A DNA stretch of 37,937 nt from an uncultured Clostridium sp. (GTDB taxonomy: Bacteria; Bacillota; Clostridia; Lachnospirales; Lachnospiraceae). A program made the translations under genes and the position numbers. Location: NCBI GenBank assembly GCA_947644195.1, contig CANRZB010000039.1:1-37937 (forward strand), in the 5' to 3' direction. The number at the start of each line of letters is the position of its first letter. Positions within the stretch are counted from its first letter, which is position 1. The notes beneath the pieces were generated by a model. The model made no database searches and was not told where the DNA came from. It worked only from the letters and a program-made list of their open reading frames with translations. Of this stretch, positions 27,427 through 37,300 are shown in pieces.

Positions 27427-28254
27427 ATGAGAAAGATCAGTGAGAGGAAACGTATTGTGGTCAAGGTAGGGACTTCCACCCTGACACATCGGACGGGACG
27501 GTTAAATATACGGAGAGTGGAGCAATTGGTAAAAACTCTGGCAGATTTGCAAAATGCCGGACATGAGGTAATCCTGGTGTCCAGCGGGGCAATCGGTCTT
27601 GGAATGGGAAAACTGGGATTAATGGAACGCCCTAAGGATACACCGGGAAAACAGGCGTGTGCAGCGGTAGGTCAGTGTGAGCTGATGTATCTGTATGACG
27701 ATCTGTTTTCAGAGTACAGTATTCCTGTTGCCCAGGTATTATTGACGAAATATGAATTGATCGAAGACCGGCGTCAGAACGTTGAAAATACGTTGGAACG
27801 GTTAATCCATCACGGGGTAATTCCGGTTATTAATGAAAATGACACAGTTGCGATTGATGAGTTAGAGCTGGAGATGGGAGAAAATGATTCCCTGTCTGCA
27901 TTGGTGGCAGGGATTGCCAATGCGGACCTGCTTATTATTATGTCGGATATTGATGGTCTGTATGACGGAGATCCTCGATTAAATCCAGATGCGAAGCTGA
28001 TTCCGGTGGTACATGAAATTAATTCAGAGATTCATGCGGTGGCAGGAGGCGCCGGTACCCGTTTTGGGACAGGCGGTATGAAGACGAAAATTGAGGCGGT
28101 GGAGATTGCTTACGAGGCAGGGATTGATGTAGTTCTGATGAACGGAGGACGGCCTCGGAAATTATATGAATTGTTTGAGGACAAACCCATTGGCACCTTG
28201 TTTTGTAAAGATGAAAATGCATATCTACATCATCTCCAGAAGGACCTGCAATAG
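27427..28254 (+). CDS. proB: Glutamate 5-kinase (PUA-less)
   Basis: It phosphorylates L-glutamate, the first step of proline synthesis. Amino acid kinase motifs are clear: VVKVGTSTLT, VSSGAIGLGMGKLG, PVINENDTVAIDEL, ENDSLSALVA, IMSDIDGLYDGDPR and GTGGMKTKIEAVEIA. The protein ends at 275 aa, about where the kinase domain finishes, so the C-terminal PUA domain of the longer ProB form is absent; short forms are known. ATG 27427 follows GGAG by 6 bases; the ATG at 27415 lacks a site. The usual partner proA does not follow; the next gene is on the opposite strand and overlaps by 30 bases. Confidence 0.95.
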   Translation: MRKISERKRIVVKVGTSTLTHRTGRLNIRRVEQLVKTLADLQNAGHEVILVSSGAIGLGMGKLGLMERPKDTPGKQACAAVGQCELMYLYDDLFSEYSIPVAQVLLTKYELIEDRRQNVENTLERLIHHGVIPVINENDTVAIDELELEMGENDSLSALVAGIANADLLIIMSDIDGLYDGDPRLNPDAKLIPVVHEINSEIHAVAGGAGTRFGTGGMKTKIEAVEIAYEAGIDVVLMNGGRPRKLYELFEDKPIGTLFCKDENAYLHHLQKDLQ

Positions 28255-29319
28255 GCGGTCATTGTCCTCTGGTTTCATGAAACAGAAACGGAAATATTTG
28301 TTATCCAGAAACGGAAAGGTCGAGCAATCCCGGATCATTAGTTTTTCCCGGATTGCAGCGTCAAATAAATCCTCGGAGGTAATGCCTTCTTTGAGAATTC
28401 TGACGAGGATAAAGTTTGCATTTGGTGTGTAGTATTTTAATTCCGGGTGGGAATCCAGAATATCACAGATCCGTTTCCGTTCCGCAGTGATTAGGTGTTT
28501 GGTATCCCGGATATATTCTTGATCACGGAACATAATCTCACCGGCGATGGCAGCCAGGGAGTTGATTGTCCAAGGATTCTTATGACTATTGATTTCATTC
28601 AACAGCGATTGGTTGCCACAGATGGCATAGCCCAGGCGAAGTCCCGGTGCCGCAAAGAATTTTGCAATACCGCGGAGGATTATGATGTTGTTATAATATG
28701 CCGTCAGAGGAATGGATGTAATCATGTCTGCATTTTCGGAAAATTCTACGTAGGTCTCATCTACCATCACAAAAATTCCCATTTCTTTACAGGTATCCAG
28801 AATCGCACGCATGGTCTGCCGGTCAATCTGAGACGAGGTAGGATTATTTGGGTTACATAGAATTAGCATATCGGTATCGGGGGTTAATGTTTTCTGCAGT
28901 GCTTCTAGATCCAAATGGAACAGATCTGTCTCCCGGAGACGGAAATAATGTGTGCGTCCTCCGCCCAGAGAAATTTCGTGTTCATACTCGGAATAGGTTG
29001 GCCCTACGATTAATGCTTTGATGGGGTGGATCTGCTGGATTACCAGAGAGATTAACTCGGTGGAACCATTTCCAACAATGATATTCCGGTAATCCGTATG
29101 GGTGTACTCTGCAATGCATTTGCGCAGAGAAGTATATTCTCGGTCGGGATAGCTGGTAATGGCATTGATATGTCTGGACAATTCATCCCGAAGCCGGTAG
29201 GAGATCCCCAGGGGATTGACGTTAGCGGAAAAGCTGATGATTTCCTCTTTTTTAATTCCGTAATATTCTTCGATCTTTTCCAGATCACTTCCGTGAAAAT
29301 GTTCTTTTGGCTCTATCAT
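28225..29319 (-). CDS. Class I/II aminotransferase, CobD/HisC-like
   Basis: A 364-residue PLP enzyme. The N-terminus HGSDLEKIEEYYGIKKEEIISFSANVNPLG matches the pattern of threonine-phosphate decarboxylase (CobD). PLP-binding features are LCNPNNPT, VMVDETYVEF and the Schiff-base lysine in GIAKFFAAPGLRLGYA. The FRFCFMKPEDND C-terminal region carries the phosphate-binding Arg type seen in HisC/CobD. ATG 29319 was chosen because GGGGG lies 6 bases upstream; an upstream in-frame start at 29370 lacks one. No cobalamin or histidine genes are adjacent, so CobD versus HisC cannot be decided. Its 3' end overlaps proB tail-to-tail by 30 bases. Confidence 0.88.
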   Translation of the reverse strand: MIEPKEHFHGSDLEKIEEYYGIKKEEIISFSANVNPLGISYRLRDELSRHINAITSYPDREYTSLRKCIAEYTHTDYRNIIVGNGSTELISLVIQQIHPIKALIVGPTYSEYEHEISLGGGRTHYFRLRETDLFHLDLEALQKTLTPDTDMLILCNPNNPTSSQIDRQTMRAILDTCKEMGIFVMVDETYVEFSENADMITSIPLTAYYNNIIILRGIAKFFAAPGLRLGYAICGNQSLLNEINSHKNPWTINSLAAIAGEIMFRDQEYIRDTKHLITAERKRICDILDSHPELKYYTPNANFILVRILKEGITSEDLFDAAIREKLMIRDCSTFPFLDNKYFRFCFMKPEDNDRLLQVLLEMM

Positions 29320-29360
29320 GTGAATCCCCCGTTCTGATCTTGTTATTTTCTTCCTACGAT

Positions 29361-29389
29361 AATGTATCATAGATCCTGAATTTGTACAA
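29361..29389 (-). promoter_or_regulatory. Candidate promoter for the CobD-like aminotransferase
   Basis: On the minus strand, TTGTAC (complement of 29384-29389), a 17-base spacer and TACATT (complement of 29361-29366) lie about 45 bases before the start codon. The match is moderate. Confidence 0.5.
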
Positions 29390-29436
29390 GGTCAGGGGAA
29401 TATTCTTTCATGAAAAGGGAAGCATAATGTTTACAA

Positions 29437-29458
29437 ATGGCAATATTAAGATTGCCAT
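29437..29458. repeat. Inverted repeat upstream of the EIIA-like gene
   Basis: ATGGCAAT (29437-29444) and ATTGCCAT (29451-29458) are perfect inverted repeats with a 6-base ATTAAG loop. They lie about 50 bases before the start codon of the EIIA protein. The element could be an operator or a leader hairpin; no T run follows, so it is not a terminator. Confidence 0.6.
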
Positions 29459-29506
29459 GTCTTGCGGCTGTTCCGTTGCCAAGTGGTCTTTGAGGGGGAG
29501 GTAATT

Positions 29507-30460
29507 ATGAAAGACAAGATGTCTGACAAGCAGAAGGGTTCCTTTATCATGCCCATAATCACAGGCTGCATTGGTGGTTTGGCAGGAACCCTTCTCGTCG
29601 TACTGATTCATCTGGCAGCAAGCTTTTACCGAGGCAGCGGAATGTTGGGATTCTGGCAGACGACGAACGGGTGGGGCCTCTATCTACTGGATATGTTGGT
29701 GGCTTCTCTCACGGCATTTTCACTGTCCTGGATGCTATATCGGAGGGGAGAAAAAAAGAATTACCCAGTTACTGAAACGGTAGACAGAAGCAGAAAGATT
29801 GCCATACAGGGGGGGAGTACAGCGATAGGACACAGGCAGACAAACGGCCAGTGGAGACAGATATCTTCAGGAAATGCATTGTGGAAAGAGACGGAGTATG
29901 CGGAAGAGATTGTTCCGGAAAAAGAGAAACGAATTGCGGGAACCAAACTTGCTGTGGAGGGGATCGGACTTTCGGGAGAAATTAGTAGTGGAGAACAATC
30001 TGGAGAGCCTGAAACAGGTGTAATCTATAGCCCCATACAGGGGCAGGTAGTACCGATGGAAGAAGTGCCGGACGATACCTTTGCGGCAAAGGTTTTGGGG
30101 GAAGGTTTGGCGGTCATTCCGTCAGAGGGGAAAGTATTTGCACCTTTTGATGGCCGGGTCGAAATGGTGTATGATGCGAAAAATGCAGTAAGTGTCAGTA
30201 GCTTGGATGGAATGGAAGTATTGATTCATATTGGGGTTAATACAGTGGATTTGGCAGGAAAATGTTTCAAAGCCTGCGTTTCTGGCGGAGATCAGATCCA
30301 GAGGGGGGATGTACTGCTGTGTTTTGATATTGCAGGAATGAAAGAAGCCGGATATACTACAGTTTCACCGGTAATTTTGACGAATTCGGATGATTATGAT
30401 ACGGTTCGCCTGTTGGGACATGGTGTGGTTGATAATGGAGATGTTCTGATCCAGATCTGA
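29507..30460 (+). CDS. Membrane-anchored PTS EIIA-Glc domain protein (317 aa)
   Basis: The N-terminus has two hydrophobic helices (about residues 12-38 and 55-80), then a polar linker of about 80 residues. A C-terminal EIIA-Glc/Crr fold begins near residue 175: SPIQGQVVPMEEVPDDTFAAKVLGEG, APFDGRVEMVYD, VLIHIGVNTVDLAGK, GDVLLCFD, SPVILTNSDD. The phosphorylatable His is present (His241 in LIHIG). The auxiliary His that normally lies 15 residues earlier (the THAIG/NHAF position) is Asn226. There is no EIIB, EIIC or HPr gene nearby. GGGGGAGG precedes ATG 29507. A regulatory or substrate-less phosphoacceptor role at the membrane is inferred. Confidence 0.88.
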   Translation: MKDKMSDKQKGSFIMPIITGCIGGLAGTLLVVLIHLAASFYRGSGMLGFWQTTNGWGLYLLDMLVASLTAFSLSWMLYRRGEKKNYPVTETVDRSRKIAIQGGSTAIGHRQTNGQWRQISSGNALWKETEYAEEIVPEKEKRIAGTKLAVEGIGLSGEISSGEQSGEPETGVIYSPIQGQVVPMEEVPDDTFAAKVLGEGLAVIPSEGKVFAPFDGRVEMVYDAKNAVSVSSLDGMEVLIHIGVNTVDLAGKCFKACVSGGDQIQRGDVLLCFDIAGMKEAGYTTVSPVILTNSDDYDTVRLLGHGVVDNGDVLIQI

Positions 30461-30470
30461 AGAAATAGAT

Positions 30471-30523
30471 CAGGGAATGGTAACATGGCGGAAGTGCCCG
30501 AAACCATTCCCTGTTGTCTGTTT
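30471..30523. terminator. Intrinsic terminator between EIIA-like gene and yqeY
   Basis: CAGGGAATGGT (30471-30481) pairs perfectly with ACCATTCCCTG (30503-30513), followed by TTGTCTGTTT. It starts 11 bases after the EIIA stop. The opposite side reads ATCTATTTCTTC, so it may also serve the converging yqeY gene. Confidence 0.85.
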
Positions 30524-30572
30524 ATGGATACTTCGTAAACTGTCTGTGTTTGTGGTTATCATGGTTGTTCGA

Positions 30573-31010
30573 TTATTGGCATAACTCGGCCACGACTTTA
30601 TTGATCAGTTTACCGTCTGCCTTGCCCTTTAGTTCCGCCATGACTGCCTTCATGATTTGGCCTTTGTTTTTGGTAGCAATTATTTCGGCAAACTTTTCGT
30701 TCAGGATTGCTTTGATTTCTTCCTCGGATAACATTTTAGGAGCGTATTCTTCCATCACTGCCAAAGTAGCCGTATATTGTTCTTTCAGGTCGGTACGTTC
30801 GTCGGGACAGGTGTCAATCTGTTCTTTGACGCTCTTGATTTCTTTCAAGATTGCCCGGTCAACCAATTCATCCGGGATGTTTTCACGGCAGCCTTCGTCA
30901 ATTGCCAGTTTTTTAGCTGCGGATACTAGTACGGAAATAGAATCCTTACGGGCTTTGTCTCTGGCTTTCATAGCAGCCATCATTGCTTTTTGTAATGTTT
31001 CAAATTGCAT
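30573..31010 (-). CDS. yqeY: GatB/YqeY domain-containing protein
   Basis: A 145-residue, all-helical protein typical of YqeY: ARDKARKDSISVLVSAAKKLAID at the N-terminus and EEEIKAILNEKFAE, NKGQIMKAVMAELKGKADGKLINKVV at the C-terminus. The C-terminal fold is shared with the tail domain of the amidotransferase subunit GatB, which points to tRNA binding, but the cellular role is not settled. AGGAGGAAAGGAAC precedes the ATG. It is monocistronic, and the usual neighbour rpsU is not in the window. Confidence 0.93.
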   Translation of the reverse strand: MQFETLQKAMMAAMKARDKARKDSISVLVSAAKKLAIDEGCRENIPDELVDRAILKEIKSVKEQIDTCPDERTDLKEQYTATLAVMEEYAPKMLSEEEIKAILNEKFAEIIATKNKGQIMKAVMAELKGKADGKLINKVVAELCQ

Positions 31011-31141
31011 GTTCCTTTCCTCCTGTTTCTTTGAATGATTTCATTGATATTTCACATTGTTGATAAGCAAAATCTTTGGAAAAAAATTTCGTACCAGAAA
31101 TCTATTTTATCACAAGAAAATTCAGATTGCTATAGAAACGT

Positions 31142-31170
31142 GACTTGAGTTCCGTGGACTTGAGTTTCCG
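31142..31170. repeat. Direct repeat GACTTGAGTT(T)CCG, two copies
   Basis: GACTTGAGTTCCG (31142-31154) and GACTTGAGTTTCCG (31157-31170) are near-identical copies with a 15-base period. They lie about 100 bases upstream of the -10 box of the giant gene and about 130 bases upstream of yqeY on the other strand. A regulator site is possible but unproven. Confidence 0.6.
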
Positions 31171-31224
31171 CTTTTTGTTTTGATATCTTTACGGTAATTC
31201 TCGGGATAAAATTTTTTTGATTTC

Positions 31225-31266
31225 TTAATCTACTCTTAATCTACTGATAATCTACTCATAATATCC
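31225..31266 (+). promoter_or_regulatory. Four hexamers at 11-base spacing: likely OmpR/PhoP-type activator site
   Basis: TTAATC (31225), TTAATC (31236), ATAATC (31247) and ATAATA (31258) recur every 11 bases; the first three are followed by TACTC, TACTG and TACTC. This is the geometry of Pho-box-like sites bound by OmpR-family response regulators (6-base repeats, 5-base spacers). The last copies cover the place of a -35 element for the -10 box at 31273. The repeats are seen; the regulator is inferred. Confidence 0.65.
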
Positions 31267-31272
31267 ATGGTG

Positions 31273-31278
31273 TATAGT
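31273..31278 (+). promoter_or_regulatory. -10 box of the giant toxin-like gene
   Basis: TATAGT directly preceded by TG lies about 75 bases before the start codon. There is no -35 match 17 bases upstream (ATCTAC), where the hexamer repeats lie instead. This fits an activator-dependent promoter. Confidence 0.55.
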
Positions 31279-31283
31279 GTACT

Positions 31284-31303
31284 AATGTCACTGGAGTGAC
31301 GTT
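31284..31303 (+). repeat. Leader hairpin of the giant toxin-like gene
   Basis: AATGTCAC (31284-31291) pairs with GTGACGTT (31296-31303) around a TGGA loop, with one G-U pair. It would form at the very 5' end of the mRNA, possibly stabilising it. No T run follows. Confidence 0.5.
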
Positions 31304-31353
31304 GGCGGACTTGCCTGCCTGAAGGATAAAATACAATGGAAAAGAGGTAGATT

Positions 31354-34300
31354 ATGAAGACTTATCACAAAAGAGGAACACGTATTCTTGTCATACTCTT
31401 GGCTTTTGCCATCGTATGTACATCTTTGCCATACACACCGGTAATTTCTGTGCGGGCAGCGCAAACCGGAGATCAAAAGACATGGTACGAAGCGTCTTCC
31501 AGAATTAACGCCTCCTGGGGCGGAAATATTGCTGGAGAAATTATTATTACTAATACAGACTGCCAGGCCAGGCGGGAATGGCAGATTACGCTTCCCTGGC
31601 AGGTTCAGATCAACAGTATGTGGAATGGTAGATATGAACAGACGGACGATGGTTGGTTCATTACACCCATGGACTATAATATGGAGCTGGCGCCGGGAGC
31701 CAGTGTCAATATTGGGTTTCTGGCAGAAGGGGAGGATCATGAACTGGGCCGTCTGTCCGAGAATTCCTTCTTTACGAGCTTAGGGGTGTCGATTACGGAC
31801 CAGAAAGATCGGGAAAATCCAACAGACCCGCCGATGGAGTCTGCATCTGCAGTACCGAAGGAGGAACCATCAGAACTTCCAACGGCAGTGCCGACGCAAG
31901 AACCATCAGAGAATCCGGCAGCCACTTCAACGGGGATTCCGGCAGCCACTTCAACGGGGATTCCGGCAGCCACTCCAACGGGGATTCCGACAGAGCAACC
32001 GACGGCAGCACCGACGCAAGAGCCGTTAGAAACACCGACGGCTGCGCCAACAGAGAGACCGTCAGAACAACCGACAGCTATACCGACGCAGACAGCATTA
32101 GAAACACCGACGGCTGCTCCGATACAGACACCATCTATCTTTCCGACGATAGTTCCAACGCAGTTTCCGTCAGAGCAACCGACAGTTACACCGACGAATG
32201 TTCCATCGGAAACACCGTCAGCATCGCCAACTGCCAATCCGATCGGTGATTTTTATGTCTATACCGATACGGTACTGAATGAGGATTTGGTCTGTGGAAA
32301 TTTGTTTTTGATGGATGGATGTTTGGTCAATAATGGCCATAGTATAACAGTACAGAAAAGCTATTTCCAAAATGGTGGAGAATGTATTCTGGACAACACG
32401 GACTTGATTGTAACGGAAAGTGCACGGATTAATGCAGGAAAATTTGATATTCGTAAGAGCAGTATTACCCTGGGTGGCGATTTACATGCAGAACATACCG
32501 CTTCCCTTTGTTTCTCAGATAGTGCCATCCAAATGGAAGGAAGTTTTATCGGTGCAGTTTCCCAGACGGTAAAACTGACCGGAGGAGAATTGTGCATTGG
32601 TAAGGATTTTAAGGTCCGGGGGCGTTTTAATGCTTTTGCCCAGACGAAAATCCGGGTGGGAGGAGATGTCTGTATCACGGGCATGGGAGCCATGAATCCC
32701 GATGTTTATCAGAAAACTACCGTAGATATTCTGGATATGGAAATTGGGGGAGATCTGCTGATGGATTCCTCTGGTTGGAGTAAATTCTGTAAGGGACAGA
32801 TTGTGCTGAGGGGGAATCTGATCCAGACAGCGCCATCTACCCGGAAGAGTTTCAAAGTGCTGGATGGTTTTCTTCTAAAATTCTGTGGAGAGAAAAAGCA
32901 AAAGATAGAATTGTTATATCCGGAAGAAACTACTCTGGGAATTATGGATTTCCGGGAAACACCGGCAATCGAGGTGCCAGATGTCTTGTGTGGAGAGCAG
33001 GTATACGATTTTTCCAAAATTGGAAAAAAGAAATCCCTCCGTTTAGATTTGAATCATGTGGAGTTAGTACAGGATGAAATCATTGACTGCGAGAATCTGG
33101 AATGGAACATGGGTAAGATTCTGGGAAGAGGATATAGTCTGAGCGTCCGAGGGAATCTTGTGCTTCGTGGAGGAGAACAGTTTGCCCTATCCGAGGGAAC
33201 GTTTGCTGTAGATAATCTGACAATAGATGGGATAAAATCAGTTTATCTCAGAGAGGAAGTTGTTAAGATTGCTGGAGATTTGCTCTGTGACACAAGCGAT
33301 TTTTTCTCACAGTATGCAGGGGAAACTGTTATTGGTGGGAATCTGGTGGTCAAACGGGGCGAATACATGGTTTATCGGGACGGAAACACGGAGATTGCAG
33401 GAGATGTCTGTGTGGAGGATCAGGGTTATCTTACGCTTCAGGATGGCAATATGGAAATCGGAGGGAGTCTTTGGATTAAATCGGAACAAAAAAGTTATTT
33501 GGACGCCGACCAGATCCTGCTTCATGGTAATCTGGTGCAGACTGCGGACTCTGCGTTTAACAGCCTAGAAATTGGGAATAGCTGCCGAATGGTTTTCTGC
33601 GGGGATACCAGGCAAAGTATCCAAATGGCATATCCCTATTCTACCAAGCTGGGAATCTTGGATTTCCGTCAGGCGACCGAAGTGGAGATTCCAGATGAAG
33701 TGTGGGCAAGCAGAATCTATGATTTTTCCAAGATCGGAGAGATGGAATCCCTGAAACTGGAATTAAGTAATATGAGGCTGGTCCAGGATGAGACGATTCG
33801 CTGTCATCACCTGGAACTGGTTAATACGAACTTATCAATCCGCGGATTTCAATGGACCGTCATCGGAGATATGACGATGCGGAGAGGAGGAGACCTCTAT
33901 TGCAGAGAGGGCAGCCTGACAGCAGAAAATCTAATTTTGGACAATATACACGATGGTTTTCTGACCGAAGCATCCCTAAAGGTATCAGAAAACTTTGTCT
34001 GTTCCGCTCAGCTCGTGGTAGATCTTAGCAAGATCCACATGCAGGTGGGGAAGGACATGACCATTCAGAAAGGGAATTGCCGTGTATTTACCGAGGGGGA
34101 TATCCGGGTTGGCGGAGATGTCCGTGTAGAAGGACAGGGAGCTCTGCAATTGGATCCAAATAACTACGATAATATCCCAGATAATATGGTCATGAAGATT
34201 GGGGGGTCTTTATGGATCGCATCCCAAAATCATAGTCAGTTAAAGGAAGGAAAGCTCTTTCTCCATGGAAATCTGATTCAGACGGAGGCGGCTTCTTCGG

Positions 34301-37300
34301 AAAGTTTATCTGTCGATAAGAGTTTTTTTCTGGAGTTCTGTGGTAACCAAAAGCAGAAAATAGATCTGGCATATCCGAAAACAACTTATCTGGGAACAAT
34401 GGATTTTCGGAAGGCTACAGAGATTGAGGTGACAGATCTTCTGTGTGGTACGCAGGTAATTGATTTTTCCAAAATTAATAATAAACAGAAATTAAAGCTG
34501 GGACTAGACGACGTAACTCTGGTGCAGGATGAGGTAATTGATTGTCAGGAGGTGGAATGGACTGGCGGTAGTTTAAAAGGGTATGGCTATGATTTTACAG
34601 TTCGGGGAAATTTAACGATGGTTGGCGGAAAAGGTTTGAATCTCCAAAAGGGAATCTTCCTTGTCGAAAGAAATTTAGAAATGAGGGATAGCCAACAACT
34701 TTACATGAGAGAATGTAATTTGGCAGTAGAAAATTTATTGATACAATCAGTAGGTTCTGTTAGTTTTTCTGATAATACTGTAAATATTGAAAAAGATTTT
34801 TCTTGTGCAGTAAAAAACGGTGCAGGCAATGGGGGAATTTTGTCTGTCGGTGGAAATTTTACGATCCGGGAGGGAAACTTTACTCAACTTCATGAGGGTC
34901 AGACAGAAGTGCAAGGTAATGTTCGTATTATTCAAATGGGAGCGTTCAATCTATCGTCCAATTATATTTTGCAGAAATATGCTTTGGCTCGAATTCACGG
35001 TAATCTTCTGTTTGATTCTTCTGGACAAAGTGTGTTTCATAGTGGACGGATTATTATTGATGGAAATATTACGCAGGTGGAACATACGGATATTGATAAC
35101 ATCGTTATAGATGGAAAAGGTTTTCACTTTGAATTGTGTGGATCTGTAGAACAAACCATAGATCTTCCGGGTGTCTATGAGGGACTGAACCTGGATTTAA
35201 GCAAAAGCAAGGCGGTACGATTAAAGCAGGATTATTCCGGTTCCCGTTTGATCGGAGCCGAAAAAATTGTTTCTGAAGATGTGGACCGGTTTCTTGATTA
35301 TGAGGATGTAACATTAACTGGAGATGGAAAAATACCTGGTAATTTAAATTGTTATGGAAACCTGCACATCAACGGAAATCATTTAGAAGTAAAAGGAGAT
35401 TGTACACAGACTGGTTCTGTACATATTACAGATGGAGGAAGTCTGGAAGTATCGGGGGATTATATTGCGAAACAGGGAATACTTTCGGTAACTGGAAAGG
35501 TACATGTAAAGGGAGATGTTCGGATTAAAAGGAACGCTTCGGTTTCTTTGGCGGGCGAAAAGTGTCATTTTCTAGTAGAAGGCGATTATGTCAGTGCGAG
35601 CCGGGCAGAGATTCTTAATCGAACTTTTGACGGTATATTAGAATTAAAAGGAGATTTTATTCAAAAAGATTCTGCGCTTACGGCAGGCATCAACCTTTCA
35701 GATATTCAGGTCATTTTTAGTGGAGATCAAACCCAGTCTGTTATGATGCCGGAGGAGAAAGAGTTTGGTCCTGTCAGGCGGTTGGACATGCGGGATGCTG
35801 CAGAGGTAAATTTGAATGGCATTGTAGTGCAGGCCAAGCAGATTGCAGGATTTTCCCAGTTACGGACATCCAGGGAACTGGTATTAAAAGATAGTATGGT
35901 TATTTTGGAACAGAATGAAACTTATTCCGGTAATATTTCCATGTTTGACAGTTATCTGGCTTGTAATGGTTACACATTCTGTATTACCGATGGTGGTAAT
36001 TTGGAGCAAATGGAGGGCGTGGTCAAACCAGATCATGGGACCTTGTATGTAGATGGAAATTATAGTATGGTGGGCAATAGCATACTGCAAATGATCCAGC
36101 CAGATGATCTGCTCCAGGTAAAGGGTGACTTTTGTACGGATTCCGCATTTAGCCATGAGATTTTCCTAACCAGTGGGAGGATGGAGCTGTGGGGTGATTT
36201 TAACCAGGGGGGTGCACCGGATTCGTTTGCTACCACGAAGGATTTTGTGATTGCCTTTATGGGAAAAGACCAGTGGGCCCATTTTGATGATGATAATTTA
36301 TCCCGGTTTAAGAATATTGATCCAGATTACCGGGAAGTGCATATGAGAGATGAGCCCCTGGTATTTGCGGGACGGCTAAGTTATCGCGTTCTGAAAGGGG
36401 TTCTGAGCGGGCTGCAGGAAGCTTTGGGAATTAATGAATTAAATGGCGTGACGGTTGCATATCTGGCGGGGATTGGATTAACCTTGACGGCGGCGACGGT
36501 ATTGACTTCCGGGTTTATCCTTGCTGCGATTGGTGTGTTGGGCAGTGTGGTAATGGCGATTACCAGCCTAATTTCTATGGCGGAGGCAGCGCACGGGATT
36601 TACAGTACGGCAGTGGGGCCGGGGACATCGTATGATAAGGCGGAGGCGTATGCGCATGATATCACTCTGCTTGTGTTGTCTGCGATCAACCTGAAGGGGT
36701 CTTTGACCATGCTGTCGAATAGTGTTTCACTGTGCCGTAGTGCCGGAAAGGAACTGGCGGCGAGGAAGACGCGACTTCGTCCATCGGAGGTAATTGCCCA
36801 GGCCCGGAGCAGTAAGCATATTGTAGATTTTGATGATTTGATTTCCTTTGCGGGAGATTATCTGGATGCAGATGGAGTGACGTTCCTGCGCGAAACCATG
36901 TCGGAACATGCCGACTGCAAAAATGTGTCTGATTTGAGGGATGTTGCCCGGATCCTGGAGTTGGGCAAGGAGAAGACCGGAAGATATCTGACAAAGGAGG
37001 AGATAAAGGCAGGGTTAAATACGCTGTGGGATGACGGTGGAGTGGAAGGCGCCGTGGTAGCGGTGGAACAGTGGGCAAAAGGAGGTGGAATCTCTGTTGC
37101 GAAGGAGACAAACAGGTATGTTGATTATCTCAATCGGGCGGGGAATAAGATACGTATTCCAAAGCAACCAGGAAAGACGATTGATCAGGCGATCACTGCG
37201 AAATTAAATAGTAAAAATGTCGGGGAGCAAATTGAAGCAAAGGTGGCTAATTATGTTAGAAATGAACTGGGAAAGGAAGTGACCGACTTTAGAAATGCTG

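Larger units (their letters stand above)
31011..31353. other. Repeat-rich regulatory region between yqeY and the giant toxin-like gene
   Basis: This 343-base AT-rich gap contains no ORF. It carries the leader of yqeY on the minus strand (no clear promoter chosen), a 15-base-period direct repeat (31142-31170), a T-rich stretch, four 11-base-period hexamers (31225-31266), a -10 box (31273-31278) and a leader hairpin (31284-31303). This density of repeats suggests regulated expression of the downstream gene. Confidence 0.6.

Noticed and set aside
31285-31353. Possible cyclic-di-GMP riboswitch in the leader of the giant gene
   Set aside because: The leader is about 70 bases and lacks the conserved GEMM core; only one hairpin is visible.
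31918-31989. Short regular repeats that might suggest a CRISPR array
   Set aside because: The 24-base units are contiguous with no spacers and are in-frame coding sequence.
31737-32237. Long minus-strand reading frame opposite the Pro/Thr linker, with VGxxVG-like repeats
   Set aside because: It is the mirror of the repetitive PTxxPT codons on the plus strand, with no ribosome binding site or family likeness.
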